This document shows positions 21,304 through 32,350 of a DNA stretch of 64,000 nucleotides, piece by piece. The first letter of the stretch is position 1. Every line of letters begins with the position of its first letter. The notes under the pieces were generated by a model that was given only the letters and a program-made list of their open reading frames with translations, was not told the origin of the DNA and made no database searches. The DNA is taken from positions 579,001-643,000 of the forward strand of contig JANJXV010000017.1 of NCBI GenBank assembly GCA_024803745.1, read 5' to 3'. The translations under genes were made by a program, and so were the position numbers. Source of the stretch: Megascapheus bottae. Its lineage: Eukaryota; Chordata; Mammalia; Rodentia; Geomyidae.

Positions 21304-21879
21304 TCGGCCTAAGGCATCTGTGCATAGCAGAGACTTGTGAGGCTGTACGCGGTGAATATTTGAAAGTTCACTAAATTGATTCTGGAAGTGCTCTCATTTG
21401 AACGTTATAAGCCATCTCTACCTTGTAAGGTTAAGTTAGACTTTATTTTTAAAGCCAAATGACCTGTCTTTTGGAGAAAACTACCCAAATTGACTTTTAG
21501 CTATAGACATGTACAGAAAGATTTTTGAAAAATAGAGGTTTTGAGAAGGGCAATTACAAAGCTCCACTATCTTGGGAAATGGTGTGGAACCTTGCCTTTA
21601 TAGGTGACAGGGCACACTTGTCAAGTTGAATTCCTAAAGGAGAGATACAATTTATTTGTAAATTTACAGAACTACCAAAGAGAATACACAGTTTCCAGAA
21701 ACTCTGAGAACTGCCTACATGTAGCTATTCCATTACTAAAGTTTGTGTTATTGGGGAGCATTTTGTAAAACTGATGCATTAATTGAAGCCCATAGACTAT
21801 AATGAATTTCATTCTTCATGCTGTATATTCTCTATATAAAATGTCTCTATATAAAAATGTTCCTCATGACAGTATCATA
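21304..21879. other. Unique DNA, nothing recognised
   Basis: Sequence following the LTR. No retroviral internal sequence, primer-binding site or other repeat was recognised. Confidence 0.4.
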
Positions 21880-22036
21880 CAGAATACCCTCACTCCCTAA
21901 AAATGCTCCATCTACTCCCTACTAATTAGTCATTTCTTCCTCCCTCCTTCACCCCCCACCACCACCCTGAATTCCTGGTAAAGACTAAGCTTCTCACTGT
22001 TCATAGTTGGGTTGTTTCAAAAATGTCATGTATTTA
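21880..22036 (-). mobile_element. Old LINE-1 (L1M-like) 3' region, antisense, left part
   Basis: Complement-strand text resembles an ancient L1 (tacagaataccctcactccc; cacccccaccaccaccctga; taaagactaagcttctcac). Interrupted by a SINE at 22,037 and continued at 22,234. Confidence 0.6.
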
Positions 22037-22233
22037 TGGCCAGGAGTTTGGCCTAGTGGTAGAGTGCTTGCCTAGCATACACTAAGACCTGGGTTTGATT
22101 CTTCGATGCCACATACATAGAAAAAAAGCTGGAAGTGGTGCTGTGGATCAAGTGGTAGAGCTCTAGCCTTGAGAAATCCCAAGGAGAGTGCTCAGGCCCT
22201 GAGTTAAAGCCCTAGGAACAGCAAAAATAAGTC
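22037..22233 (+). mobile_element. SINE, ID-Geo type
   Basis: ggccaggagtttggcctagt, B-box-like tgggtttgattctt, then the Geo arm and a short A-tail. Imperfect flanking repeats (gtcatgtattta before, gtcatatattta after) are its probable target-site duplication. It lies inside an old antisense LINE-1. Confidence 0.92.
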
Positions 22234-22610
22234 ATATATTTAATATCTTGGTAATCTTTTCAGATTGGCTTACCTACTTAACACTATCATTAAGTTTCCT
22301 CCACACCTCTCTGTAGTTTAATAATTCATTTTGTCTTTTTGACAAATGACATTCCATCTTATAGATCCTCCACAGTTGGTATAGTTCCTCACCTACAAAG
22401 GACATCTTGAGTGCCACCAAATTTTGACAATGATGAGTATTGATTCTATAAACATCCGCAGCAGGATCTCAAGTTCACCTGGGTAAATACTGAGGAGCAT
22501 GTGGCAATGACATACTTAGTTTTATAAGATACTATCAAACCACCTTCTAAAATGACCATGTATTTTGTATTCTGAACATATAGAATTATTAAAAGCATAA
22601 TTTATATTCT
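22234..22610 (-). mobile_element. Old LINE-1 (L1M-like) 3' region, antisense, right part
   Basis: ttttcagattggcttaccta, acaaaggacatcttgag, ttctataaacatccgcagca and gggtaaatactgaggagcat are recognisable as diverged complement of an L1 ORF2 3' end. Non-coding. Confidence 0.7.
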
Positions 22611-22639
22611 CTCATATGTGTTTTTACTGCTTTTCCTCA

Positions 22640-23095
22640 AGAGAGAAAACAGCTAAAAGATTTTATGACAGACAACATGATGGTCTTCTGGAGATATTCG
22701 TCCAGAATTATTAAGTATTCCATATTGTGGCTCATGGTCAGGAAGAGTTAAGGTTGCAGTAAAAAATAAGTTAACCTCAAAATTCTTCAGGTCAGCCCCA
22801 TCTAATCACAAAGTTTTCGAGTGCAGAAGAGAAAGAAGGGAAGAGGAGGAAGGTATGACAGTGATCTAATGTGAGAGAACTGCTGGCTTTGATGATGAAA
22901 GAGGTGTAGGAAGCTTCTAGAATCTGAGAAAAGAGAAGAACGCATTAACTTCGGGAACTTGCCAGCATCTTGATTTTTTTGGGGGGGGGGCTCAGGGAGA
23001 TTAGTTTTGGACTTCTGATCCCACAGAATTCATTGTTTTAAAAAATATTTATAGTCATTTGTTACAGCAGTTACATGAAACCACTACACATATGT
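22640..23095 (+). mobile_element. Degraded MaLR/MLT-like LTR
   Basis: Right part reads like an MLT-type LTR: gccagcatcttgatttt, tttggacttctgatcccaca, then tttgttacagcagttacatg. A poly-G run sits at about 22,981-22,990. The left boundary is unclear and the family name tentative. Confidence 0.6.
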
Positions 23096-23351
23096 AGTCT
23101 AATTTTGGGAGAACTTTTGAAAATTACACATACAGTCATGGATAAGAGTATACAACTTTGTTAATACTAAAAACCACTAGTTATACACGTTAAAGGATGA
23201 ATTTTATGGTAAATAATTTTATTGGATGTCTCAATAAAACTGGTATTGATGAAAAAAATGTAATGAGTCACAGTTTAGGTAATAAGAAGGGTATTATTTC
23301 TGATTTGATTTGGAGTTAAGATTTTTTTCTAGGGGCAAAAATATATACTAT

Positions 23352-23588
23352 AATCCAGGTGCTGATACTCATGCCTGTAATTCTAGTTACTCGGGAGGCT
23401 GAGATCTGAGGATGGTGCTTCAAAGACAGCCTAGGAGGAAAAGTCTGTGAGATTCCCATCTCTAATTAACCACCAGAAAGCCAGAAGTTGCCCTGTGGCT
23501 CAAAGTGCTAGAGCACTAGCCTTGAGTACAAAGAACTCAGGGACAACACTCAGGCTCTATGTTCAGTCCCCATATCTGACAAAAAAAG
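23352..23588 (+). mobile_element. SINE, B1-Geo type
   Basis: atgcctgtaattctagttac, gctgagatctgaggatgg, ttaaccaccagaaagccaga, then Geo arm and A-tail. Full length. Confidence 0.92.
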
Positions 23589-23629
23589 GAGAGGGACATG
23601 GATTTTCATCACTTTTAATCATTTGGGAA

Positions 23630-23840
23630 ACAGATCTTGAACTGTGATGAAAAAAGGCCTGTTTTATTTTTTACTGGCCTTTATGTTGTTGGAATTTTTA
23701 AATCTAGATTTACTACTTGAGATAGGCTGTTTTACCACAAGAAATTAAACAAACTAAACTTTGTGACTTTTAGCATCACATGTTTATTCTTTTCTCATTT
23801 TTTATGTCATTGTCAATCAAATTAATTAGGCGCTCTAGAC
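23630..23840 (+). repeat. Duplicated segment, copy 1 (SINE-free)
   Basis: About 200 bp closely matching 26,046-26,075 plus 26,282-26,453: ttgaactgtgatgaaa, ggcctgtttt, ttggaattttt, aaatctagat, ttaccacaagaaattaaaca, tgtcattgtcaatcaaatta. This copy lacks the ID-Geo SINE of the other copy. It could be a local duplication or two copies of an uncharacterised repeat. Confidence 0.85.
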
Positions 23841-24099
23841 TATGTCAATGTCATCTCCCTCTGGAATCTAGGTTGATAGCTTAACTACTAAAACTTCCAG
23901 ATTCACAACAGAGGGACTCAAGCTCTTGGGGTCTTACATAAGCAATTTATTCTCCAGCCTGAATATGACACTCATTCAATAGTTAACTGCATTCTCCCCC
24001 AACCCATCCAAGTCAGATAGTCTAGTACTCTTGCTTTCCAGATTACAAACTGATAGCTCTTGGTAAACAGCATTAGAGACCACTGTAGGTGGCTAAATA
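23841..24099. other. Unique DNA, nothing recognised
   Basis: Short interval between the duplicated segment and an LTR fragment. No repeat or exon seen. Confidence 0.4.
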
Positions 24100-24540
24100 A
24101 GAGAGATCAGGCCCTAATTTCTGGCACCGGTAAATACTATGTCCTTGAAAAATGACCTTTTCAGGTATGATTAAACTAAGGATCATGGGATTAGAAGATT
24201 ATCAATGTGTATAATAAGTAGCATATTAACAATTTGAAAGGAATGCAATGGGAGCCTTGACATATAGAAAGAAGGCTATAATGTAGTCATGGACTGAGAA
24301 ATTAGAATGAGATGTCCACAATTCATGCAATGAAATTTATCGCCAAAGCCTGAAAGAGGAAAGAATTTTCTCTTCATCCTCCAGAAAACATATGGCCCTT
24401 CTAATAACTTCAGTTTCTGGTCAATGACACTCATTTTTGGATGTCTGGACTCCAGAACTTTCAAAGAATAAATTCATGCATATTTTAAATCATCAGCTTT
24501 TAATAATTTTTCATAGCAGTCACAGGATAAAATTGTTCTA
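24100..24540 (+). mobile_element. Degraded MaLR/MLT-like LTR
   Basis: Features typical of MLT-type LTRs: gattaaactaaggatcatgg, agaagattatc, ctcttcatcctccaga, gtctggactccagaac, aataaa near 24,466, then ttcatagcagtcacagg. Boundaries approximate, subfamily unassigned. Confidence 0.7.
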
Positions 24541-25169
24541 TTGGATGTGAACACTTCATTCAGTTACTTCCTAGGAGACAACGGACCTGATACCTCTTAC
24601 ATAGTTATACAATCGGAAGTGCATTAAGACAACCACTGAAGATAACCAAAACTCAGCCTAACAAAGAACCACAGGCAAACTTGTCCTATGGCCTAACAGA
24701 ACTGAGAACTATACAGCCATTCTTCACTTCAATAACAACGCATTAACCTCAATCACACCTTAGAATACCTGTTACTACAAATACAGTGATCCAAAGAGGG
24801 GAAGTAAAATCTAGGCCTGTCATCCAGGGCAAGTCAGATGGCTAAATGATAGCTGGTATAGATCTGTGGAAGGTAAAGGTATTTCTCAAAAGACCTGAAA
24901 AAAGTGTAATCAGCATCTAGACTTCCCAGTCTCCAGCAAAATGAAATGCAAGCACTCATGATTTGAGTATTTAAAGCAAATCTATTATTGTAACAAATTC
25001 ATTATTAAAAATAATGTTACAAAAGTGAAGGAACTCTTATAAAAGTAATAATATAACAATGATTAAATATGACTACAGATGTTAAGAAACATGTATCTCT
25101 ATCATCTCATAATCGTGACAAAGAAATGAAGGATCATGTGAATTGTCAGAACCTGTTTCTCCTTTAAAA
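24541..25169. other. Unique DNA, nothing recognised
   Basis: No repeat or exon was recognised between the two LTR fragments. Confidence 0.4.
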
Positions 25170-25555
25170 TAGAGAAGTTGGGACCTTAGCTTAAATATAA
25201 TATTCCCTAAAGCTCATGTTCCCAGAGTGCACTATTTGGAGCATGGCAGAAACTTCAAGAAATGAGACCTAGTGGGAGAGAAGTCTTTAGGCTATTGGGG
25301 AATCCCCACCAAGGGCATTATGGAACCCTATCCTCTTCCTCTTACCATTGTGCTTCATGACAAATGAGATAAGCAATTAGCTTGGCCAAATACACCTGCA
25401 TGGTGTATTGACTTACTACATGCTCAAAGCAAGTAGGACCAATTAATCATTGTATGGATCCTGCAAAGCTGTGAGCCAAAATAAAAACTTTTCCCAGTAA
25501 GTTGATTAGCTCAAATATTTTGTACTAGTAAGCAAAAGCTAACTAACCTATTAAG
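25170..25555 (+). mobile_element. Degraded MaLR-like LTR
   Basis: Carries agacctagtgggagagaagt, ctattggggaatcccc, gtgagccaaaataaaaac (with aataaa), tagctcaaatattttgtac and agctaactaac, resembling a MaLR-type LTR end. Family name tentative. Confidence 0.55.
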
Positions 25556-25754
25556 CAAAAGCATCTAAAATTCTTTAAAGACTTGGGACTCTGTAGGTTA
25601 AGTTAATAACTTAATCTATTGGCTTCAATAATGGAAAGAAGTATGAGTAGATCTTGATATTTAAAAAAATCACACATATGAGCTAAAATTGGCAAGCAAG
25701 TTGCTTAAACATGATGCTAGGATTAGAAGTTGGTATTACAGACATAACCATCAT

Positions 25755-25943
25755 CTTTTTTTTTTTGCCAGTCCTGGGCTTGAGCTCAGGGCCTGAGCCC
25801 TGTCCTTGGACTTTCTCAAGGCTAGAGCTCTACCACTTGAGCCTCAGCACCACTTCCGGCTTTTTTCTATGTATGTGGTACCAAGGAATCGAACCCGGTT
25901 TTCATGCAAGCACTTTAACCACTAGGCCAAACTCCCGGCCCCA
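25755..25943 (-). mobile_element. SINE, ID-Geo type
   Basis: T-tail complement, gccagtcctgggcttgagct, Geo arm, gtatgtggtaccaaggaatc, aaccactaggccaaactccc. A small deletion in the left arm (tgcatgctagg is shortened) separates it from the near-identical copy at 26,076. Confidence 0.94.
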
Positions 25944-26039
25944 TAAACATCATCTTCAAGGACTATATAATGCTAGGTATAGAAAGTACTCCAAATTTGT
26001 TTTTAATATTTTTGTTTCTGATTTTGTGCTGGTTGTGAG

Positions 26040-26455
26040 GTTTGAACTGTGATGAAAGAAGGCCTGTTTTCTTTTCTTTTCTTTTCTTTTTTTTTTGCCA
26101 GTCCTGGGCTTGAGCTCAGGGCCTGAGCACTGTTCTTGGACTTTCTCAAGGCTAGAGCTCTACCACTTGAGCCTCAGCACCACTTCTGGCTTTTTTCTAT
26201 GTATGTGGTACCGAGGAATCGAACCCGGGTCTTCATGCATGCTAGGCAAGCACTTTAACCACTAGGCCAAACTCCCGGCCCACCTGTTTTCTTTTTTATG
26301 AACTTTATGTCATTGGAATTTTTTAAATCTAGATGTACCACTAAAGATAGGCTAAGTTTTACCACAAGAAATTAAACAAACTAGTGACTTTTAACATCAT
26401 AGGTTTATTCTTTTCTCATTTTCTATGTCATTGTCAATCAAATTAGGTGCTGTCC
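26040..26455 (+). repeat. Duplicated segment, copy 2 (carries a SINE)
   Basis: Matches 23,630-23,840 on both sides of an ID-Geo SINE at 26,076-26,281. Similarity stops just upstream of ttgaactgtg and just after caaatta, giving a unit of roughly 200 bp. The other copy acts as the pre-insertion site. Confidence 0.85.
26076..26281 (-). mobile_element. SINE, ID-Geo type, with clear target-site duplication
   Basis: Near-consensus complement copy ending in aactcccggccc. Flanked by cctgttttctttt at 26,063-26,075 and 26,283-26,295. The duplicated segment at 23,630 lacks it, consistent with insertion after the duplication. Confidence 0.95.
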
Positions 26456-26461
26456 TTAAGT

Positions 26462-26660
26462 TTCTTCATTTTTGTTTTTGGTATTTTATGATGAAGGCTA
26501 GCACTGTACCATTATAGCTACTGCTCCATTTCCAGATTTTTGGTGGTTAACTGGACATAAGAGGCGCTTCTGCCCCAACTGGCTTTGAACTACAGTCATC
26601 AGACCTCAGTCTCCCAAGTAGCTAGGATTATAGGCATGAGCCATTGGTACCTTGTCCTCC
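26462..26660 (-). mobile_element. SINE, B1-Geo type, diverged
   Basis: ggctagcactgtaccattat, ttggtggttaactggacata, then agacctcagtctcccaagta and ctaggattataggcatgag. The distal Geo arm is degraded. Confidence 0.82.
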
Positions 26661-26799
26661 CAAGCTGTTTTTAAGTAATTCATTGACCATGTATCACCAT
26701 GTAATAAATACTGAATGAATGGACAAGCTAATTTCTAAAGCAGAAATACATACTCATAGTCTTTTATCAGAAATATCTTAAAAGGGCTGTGTTTGTTTG

Positions 26800-27030
26800 G
26801 TTTGGTTTGGTTTGGTCAGTCAGGGGTTTTAAACTCTGGACCTGGACCTATCCCTTCAGCTCAAGACTAATGCTCTACCACTTTAAGCCACAGCACCACT
26901 TCTGGTTTTCTGGTGGTTATTTGGAGCTGAATCTCAACCTGGACTTTGGTGCATGGGCTGGCTTTGACCACGTTCCTCAGATCTCAGCCTCCTGAGTAGC
27001 TAGTATTACAGGCCTGTGCACTCAGCCAAC
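26800..27030 (-). mobile_element. SINE, B1-Geo type
   Basis: A TTTGG-repeat tail, then tgctctaccactttaagcca, tctggtggttatttggagct, cagatctcagcctcctgagt and a degraded B1 start. The unusual tail (ggtttggtttggtttgg) shows simple-repeat growth. Confidence 0.86.
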
Positions 27031-27293
27031 ATGGGCTTTAATGTATATTTACAAGAAATTAAGGATAACTTTCCATAAGTCTTTCTCAATAGTTCCATTG
27101 TGCCACCCTCAAGGTGTCTCCAATTACTGTGAAGGTTGTTGCTTCAAGTTTGCAAGTTTGTCTATTGAAGATCTAAATATCATAATCTATCCCAAATTTT
27201 TGAATTTACTCACAGTTATTAATATTATGAGAAACTTTAATCATTGCATCACAAGTACAAGAACATAATCTTTTTTATTTTTTAAAAAAAATA
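27031..27293. other. Unique DNA left of a LINE-1 insertion
   Basis: No repeat arm recognised. It ends in T-rich then A-rich sequence containing the left target-site copy of the following LINE-1. Confidence 0.4.
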
Positions 27294-27302
27294 CATATTC
27301 TC

Positions 27303-27941
27303 GATGAGTTGTTGTAGACGGTTGGCCAGTATTTTGTTGAGAAGTTTTGCATTGATGTTCATCAAAGATATAGGTCTATAGTTCTCTTTCTTTGATGAAT
27401 CTCTGTCTGGTTTGGGGATGAGGGTTATACTGGCTTCATAGAATGAGTTTGGTAAGGAACCTTCATTTTCAATTTCGTTGAAGAGCTTGAGGAGTATTGC
27501 TGTGAGCTCTGCTTTGAAGACCTTATAGAATTCAGCTGTGAATCCATCTGGCCCTGGGCTTTTGTTAGGTGGAAGTTCTCTAATTGCCATTTCTATTTCA
27601 GAGCTTGAAATAGGCCTGTTGAGTTGGCTTAGTTCTTCTTGGTTCAGTGTGGGAATGTTAATATTGGCTAGGAATTCATCCATTTCATCTAGATTCTCAA
27701 ATTTGTTGGCATAAAGGTTTGAGAAGTATTCCCTCATGATATTCTGGATCTTGGTAATTTCTGTTGTGATATTACCATTTTCATCTGCGATTTTGTTTAT
27801 TTCGATATGCTCTCTTCTTTTTTTGGTAAGATTTGCTAAGGGCTTGTCAATTTTGTTAATTCTTTCAAAGAACCAACTCCTTGTTTTGTTGATTCTTTCT
27901 ATAGTTTTTTTGGATTCCAAATCATTTAATTCTGCTTTGAT
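27303..27941 (-). mobile_element. LINE-1 inverted 5' segment (twin-priming product)
   Basis: Minus-strand LINE-1 ORF2 sequence that should precede the plus-strand part starting at 27,942. It encodes reverse-transcriptase N-terminal blocks ([21 protein letters not shown]) ending in NRLQQLIE. At its left edge rc-acaactcatc repeats the first ten bases of the sense part, the overlap expected of twin priming. Parallel to 16,610-17,245 of the other LINE-1. Confidence 0.94.
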
Positions 27942-30536
27942 TAACAACTCATCAAAAAAATTATACACTATGATCAAACTGGATTCATCACAGGGAGGCA
28001 AAGCTGGTTCAACATACGCAAATCAATTAATATAATTCAACACATCAACAGGAGCAAGGACAAAAATCACATGATTGTCTCAATAGATGCAGAAAAGGCA
28101 TTTGACAAGATCCAACACCCCTTTATGTTAAAAGCTCTGGAGAAACTAGGAATCCATGGAACATTCCTCAATGTAATAAAGGCTGTGTATGAGAAACCTA
28201 CTGCTAGTATTACACTTAATGGTGAAAATCTAAAGCCATTCCCTCTAAAATCAGGAACGAGACAAGGATGCCCACTCTCTCCACTCCTCTTTAACATAGT
28301 ACTAGATTTCCTAGCCAGTGCAATAAGGCAAGAAGCAAGCATACAGGGGATCCAAGTAGGGAAAGAGGACATAAAACTATCCCTCTTTGCAGATGACATG
28401 ATTCTGTATTTAAAGAATCCTATAGACTCTACTCCCAACTACTTGAGCTGATTCAAAACTTTGGAAGGGTAGCAGGCTATAAAATCAACCCTCAAAAATC
28501 AACTCCCTTCCTTTACGCCAACAGTGAGAGGAACGAGGCAATAATCAGGAAAGAAACTCCTTTCACAATAGCCTCAAAGAAAATAAAGTACCTAGGAATT
28601 AGCTTAACTAAGAACGTAAAGGACCTTTTTGACGAAAACTTTAAAACCCTAAAAAAGGAAATTAAAGCAGAACTAAGGAAATGGAAAAACCTCCCATGCT
28701 CCTGGATTGGAAGAATCAACATTGTGAAAATGACAATCTTGCCAAGAGCTATCTACAAATTCAATGCAATACCCATCAATATCCCAATGTCATTCTTTAA
28801 AGAAATAGAATAGGCAATCCAAAATATCATATGGAATAATAAAAGACCCCGTATAGCAAAAACACTTCTTAGCAGAAAGAACAGCGCTGGAGGAATTTCA
28901 ATTCCAAACTTTAGACTCTATTACAGAGCTATAATTCTCAAAACAGCTTGGTACTGGCACAGGAACAGGCCTGAAGACCAGTGGAATAGAACTGAGGACC
29001 CAGATATTAAACCACAGACCTATGGCCATCTAATCTTTGACAAGAGAGCCAAAAAAATAGAATGGAAGAAAGACAGCCTCTTCAACAAGTTGTGCTGGCA
29101 GAACTGGTTAAGCACCTGCAGAAAACTAAAGCTGGATCCTTCGTTGTCACCTTGCACTAGAATTAACTCCAAATGGATCAAAGACCTGGAGGTAAAAGTT
29201 GACACACTGAAAACTTTACAGGAAGGAATAGGAGATACACTAGGCCTCGTTGGCACAGGTCGAAACTTTCTTAATAAGGACCAAGAATCATAACAAATCA
29301 GAGAAAGGCTGGATAAGTGGGACTGCATTAAACTGCAAAGCTTTTGTATGGCAAAGGACATAGCTAGTAAACTAATCAGGAAGCCTACAGAGTGGGAGAA
29401 GATCTTTACCAACCAAACAACGGACAAAGGCCTCATATCTAAAATATATCAACAACTCAAAAATTGAATCACTCCAAAACTAACCTCCAAAGTAACAACC
29501 ATCCCATTAAAAAATGGGCCAAAGACTTAAAGAGAGTCTTCTCTGAAGAAGAAAAAAAACTGGCCTATAGACACATGAAGAAATGCTCAACATCTCTGGT
29601 CATAAAAGAAATGCAAATCAATACAACTCTAAGATTCCACCTCACTCCAGTTAGAATGGCCAGGATCAGGAAAACGAATGACAACAGATGCTGGAGGGGA
29701 TGTGGCCAGGAGGGATCACTACTATACTGTTGGTAGGAGTGCAAACTCGTTCATCCACTATGGAAAGCAGTGTGGCAGTGCCTCAAAAGGCTAAACATAG
29801 AACTCCCCTATGACCCAGTAATTCCACAACTTGGCATTTACCCAACCACCCAGAAAAAAGGACATACTAAATCCACTAGCACAACAATGTTCATTGCAGC
29901 ACTATTCACCATAGCAAAGATATGGAACCAACCCAGATGTCCCTCAGTTGATGAGTGGATCAACAAGTTGTGGTATTTGTACACAATGGAATTCTATGCT
30001 GCTGTCAGAAAGAATGACATTGCCCCATTTGTTAGGAAATGGAAAGACTTAGAAAAAATCATATTAAGTGAAGTAAGCCAGGCTCAATGGTTTCCCTCAT
30101 TCGTCATAATCAGTAGAAACCTTGGGCTCTACTAGCAGAGATCTACAATAGAGCAAAATCTTGATACATAAGGCCATATAATGTGAAGCTAATTGAAAGG
30201 ACCTCCAGGATATTGAAACAAAAGCCATATAATGAATAATTGTTGTCCTTAATGTACTATGTTGTCTCTCATCTCCTTTGCTATCCCTTGGTTATCTCAT
30301 ATTGGTATAGTATCTCACTTTGTTATCTGATATATTGAATTTATTTGTATTTGGATATTTGAAATTTGATAGGGAAGGGGGGAAAACCAATACGGGAGGG
30401 GGGTGTGGGGGGGGAGGGAAATGGGTACCAAGACATGTGAAATGGTATCAATGTATGTGAATTAACGCACCTTCTATCTGGCAAATATCATGTAACCCTT
30501 TTACTAAGTACAGTAAAAAACAAAAAAGGAAAAAAA
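27942..30536 (+). mobile_element. LINE-1, 5'-truncated, main (sense) part of a 5'-inverted insertion
   Basis: From aacaactcatc through reverse transcriptase, Cys-rich C-terminus (to about 30,135), 3' UTR with G-rich tract (30,371-30,424) and an A-rich tail. Probable target-site copies: an A-run plus atattctc at 27,294-27,302 and at 30,537-30,544; the A-rich context makes their length uncertain. Same family as the element at 13,991-17,950, but no trace of ORF1. Confidence 0.94.
28071..30135 (+). pseudogene. LINE-1 ORF2 remnant (reverse transcriptase to Cys-rich tail)
   Basis: Frame 28,071-28,451 holds [17 protein letters not shown] near residue 2 (the first catalytic Asp region), [14 protein letters not shown] and FADD near residue 104. 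The frame is lost after PIDSTPN by a small deletion. Later pieces are at 29,090-29,293, 29,464-29,736 (with [10 protein letters not shown]) and 29,770-30,135. A TAG replaces a Glu codon near 28,811 and TAA interrupts near 29,290. Not functional. It retains the TGG codon at about 28,950 that is a stop in the other copy. Confidence 0.93.
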
Positions 30537-30693
30537 ATATTCTCATGAGACTTCACTCTAAATGTGAAAGAGAAAAAAACAGCTTTTCTAATCCATACCA
30601 CTTGAAGAAAAAGTTTTCTTGGTCACCAGTCAGACCTTTGTGGATCAGAATCATGTCACATATAATTGACTTAGCTGCAGAAAAGCTGAAAAG

Positions 30694-30930
30694 CACCAGG
30701 CAACCCGTGCCTCATGCCTGTAATCCTAGTTACTGAGGAAGCTGAGGTCTGAGGATAGCAGTTCAAAGGCAGCCCAGGCATAGAAGTCCCTGAGACCCGT
30801 CTCCAATTAACTAGCAGAAAACAGGAAGTGGCACTGTGGCTTAATGTGGTAGAGGGCTAGCCTTGAACTGAAGAACTCAGGGACAGAGCCCAGGTCCATA
30901 ATTCGTGCCCCACGACCGACCAAAAAAGGA
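30694..30930 (+). mobile_element. SINE, B1-Geo type
   Basis: ctcatgcctgtaatcctagt, gctgaggtctgaggata, then gaagtggcactgtggctta and a short A-rich tail. Several substitutions; moderate age. Confidence 0.9.
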
Positions 30931-31007
30931 AAAAGAAACGCTGGAAAGCGAATCTTCCAGAGTGTTCAGCCTCTTTCACATTGGGTGTGTATAAGAAAGA
31001 AGATGCC

Positions 31008-31221
31008 TTGGCTGGGAGTTTGGCCTAGTGGTAGAGTGCTTGCCTAGCATGCATGAAGACCTGGGTTCAATTCCTCAGTACCACATACATAGAAAAAAGC
31101 CAGAAGTGGTGCTGAGGCTCAAGTGGTAGAGCTCTAGCCTTGAGAAAACCCAAGGACAGTGCTCAGGCCCTGAGCTCAAGCCCATGACTGGCAAAAAAAA
31201 AAAAAAAAAGAAAGAAAGAAG
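31008..31221 (+). mobile_element. SINE, ID-Geo type, with target-site duplication
   Basis: Near-consensus copy from ttggctgggagtttggccta to a long A-tail with aaag units. gaagatgcc occurs at 30,999-31,007 and 31,222-31,230. Young-looking. Confidence 0.95.
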
Positions 31222-31720
31222 GAAGATGCCGCAGGGATAGCCTCTGCAGTGTGCTAAGTACCTACAGTAATAATCCTGGCTTTTACTAAAGCACTGAGGT
31301 TGACAATTACTGCCCAAAAGCTAAAAAATTAATTTTGATTTCTGAGAATTGTTGTTCCCTAAGTTTCTGTCACATCTTAATCAACCACACAACAGTAACA
31401 AAAATTCTTTGGAAATCGACCAACAAATCCTGGATTGATCCCAGGACAGAGAGGCTGCATGTAATTTGCTCACCTGAAAAGAACTGTCACAGCAGACATG
31501 TCGGAGATACCATAATTAATGATTAAACAGCAATCTTGAGATCACAGCTGGGAATCTATGTGTTCTGTCAGTCTTCAGCACATGTTTTTTAGAACCAGGC
31601 CTGAGTTTCAAACTTGCTTTAGTCCATGGCAACAAACTCTAGAATTTCTTTCTGTCTCTCCTAGAGCAATAAAACACAAGTTCCACCACCATAATCCAAA
31701 TGGCAAATAAGAAGTGATCG
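31222..31720. other. Unique DNA, nothing recognised
   Basis: No repeat or exon signature. A 63-codon frame (31,335-31,526) lacks supporting features. Confidence 0.4.
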
Positions 31721-31721
31721 T

Positions 31722-31790
31722 TTAGTGCTGGGTTTGTGGCTCAAGTGTTAAAGCAACTTGTCTGAAGAAGTGATGGTTTGTGTATAGGGC
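31722..31790 (+). mobile_element. Possible ID-like SINE fragment
   Basis: gtgctgggtttgtggctcaa, then gtgttaaagcaacttgtct, resembling an A-box half of an ID arm. No B box or tail, hence low confidence. Confidence 0.35.
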
Positions 31791-32097
31791 ACTGTCTGTA
31801 AAGAAGAGAAGCAGGTAGCTCTTCTGACAGCGCTGTTCACACTTTCCCTGCACAGCTGGAGACATTAGCTGCAATTTCCCCCAACTGCCCTGCTTTCTGG
31901 CTATGGTAAAGTTTAAAAAGAGAAAAAGAGCAAAACATCATCAACAACAACAACAACAAAAAACTCCACAGCTCCAAGGTAAGATGGATTTCTATCATAC
32001 ACACTTAACAGCTCAACCACCGAAAGTCACTTTCAAAATTTCATGCCCAAGGTGAAAAGTTCAATAGAAGTTGGCCAGGGATTGTGGGGGGTGGGGA

Positions 32098-32350
32098 GAA
32101 CCAGGGTGCTGGTGGTTCAACACTTATAATCCTAGGTACTCAGGAGGTTGAGATCAGAGGATCCCGATTTTGTACCAGCCGGGGCACAAAACTCCATGAG
32201 ACTCTTATCTCCATTTAACTGCCAGAAAACCGACATTGGTGCTGTGGCTAACGTGGTACAGCGCTAGCCTTGAGCTGAAGAGCTCAGGGACAGCACCCAG
32301 GCCCAGAGTTCAAGCCCCATGATCAATCAAAAAAAAAAAAAAAAAAAGAA
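32098..32350 (+). mobile_element. SINE, B1-Geo type
   Basis: gaaccagggtgctggtggtt, ctaggtactcaggaggttga, the Geo arm (gctgtggctaacgtggtac), cacccaggcccagagttcaa, then a long A-tail. Full length. Confidence 0.92.
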
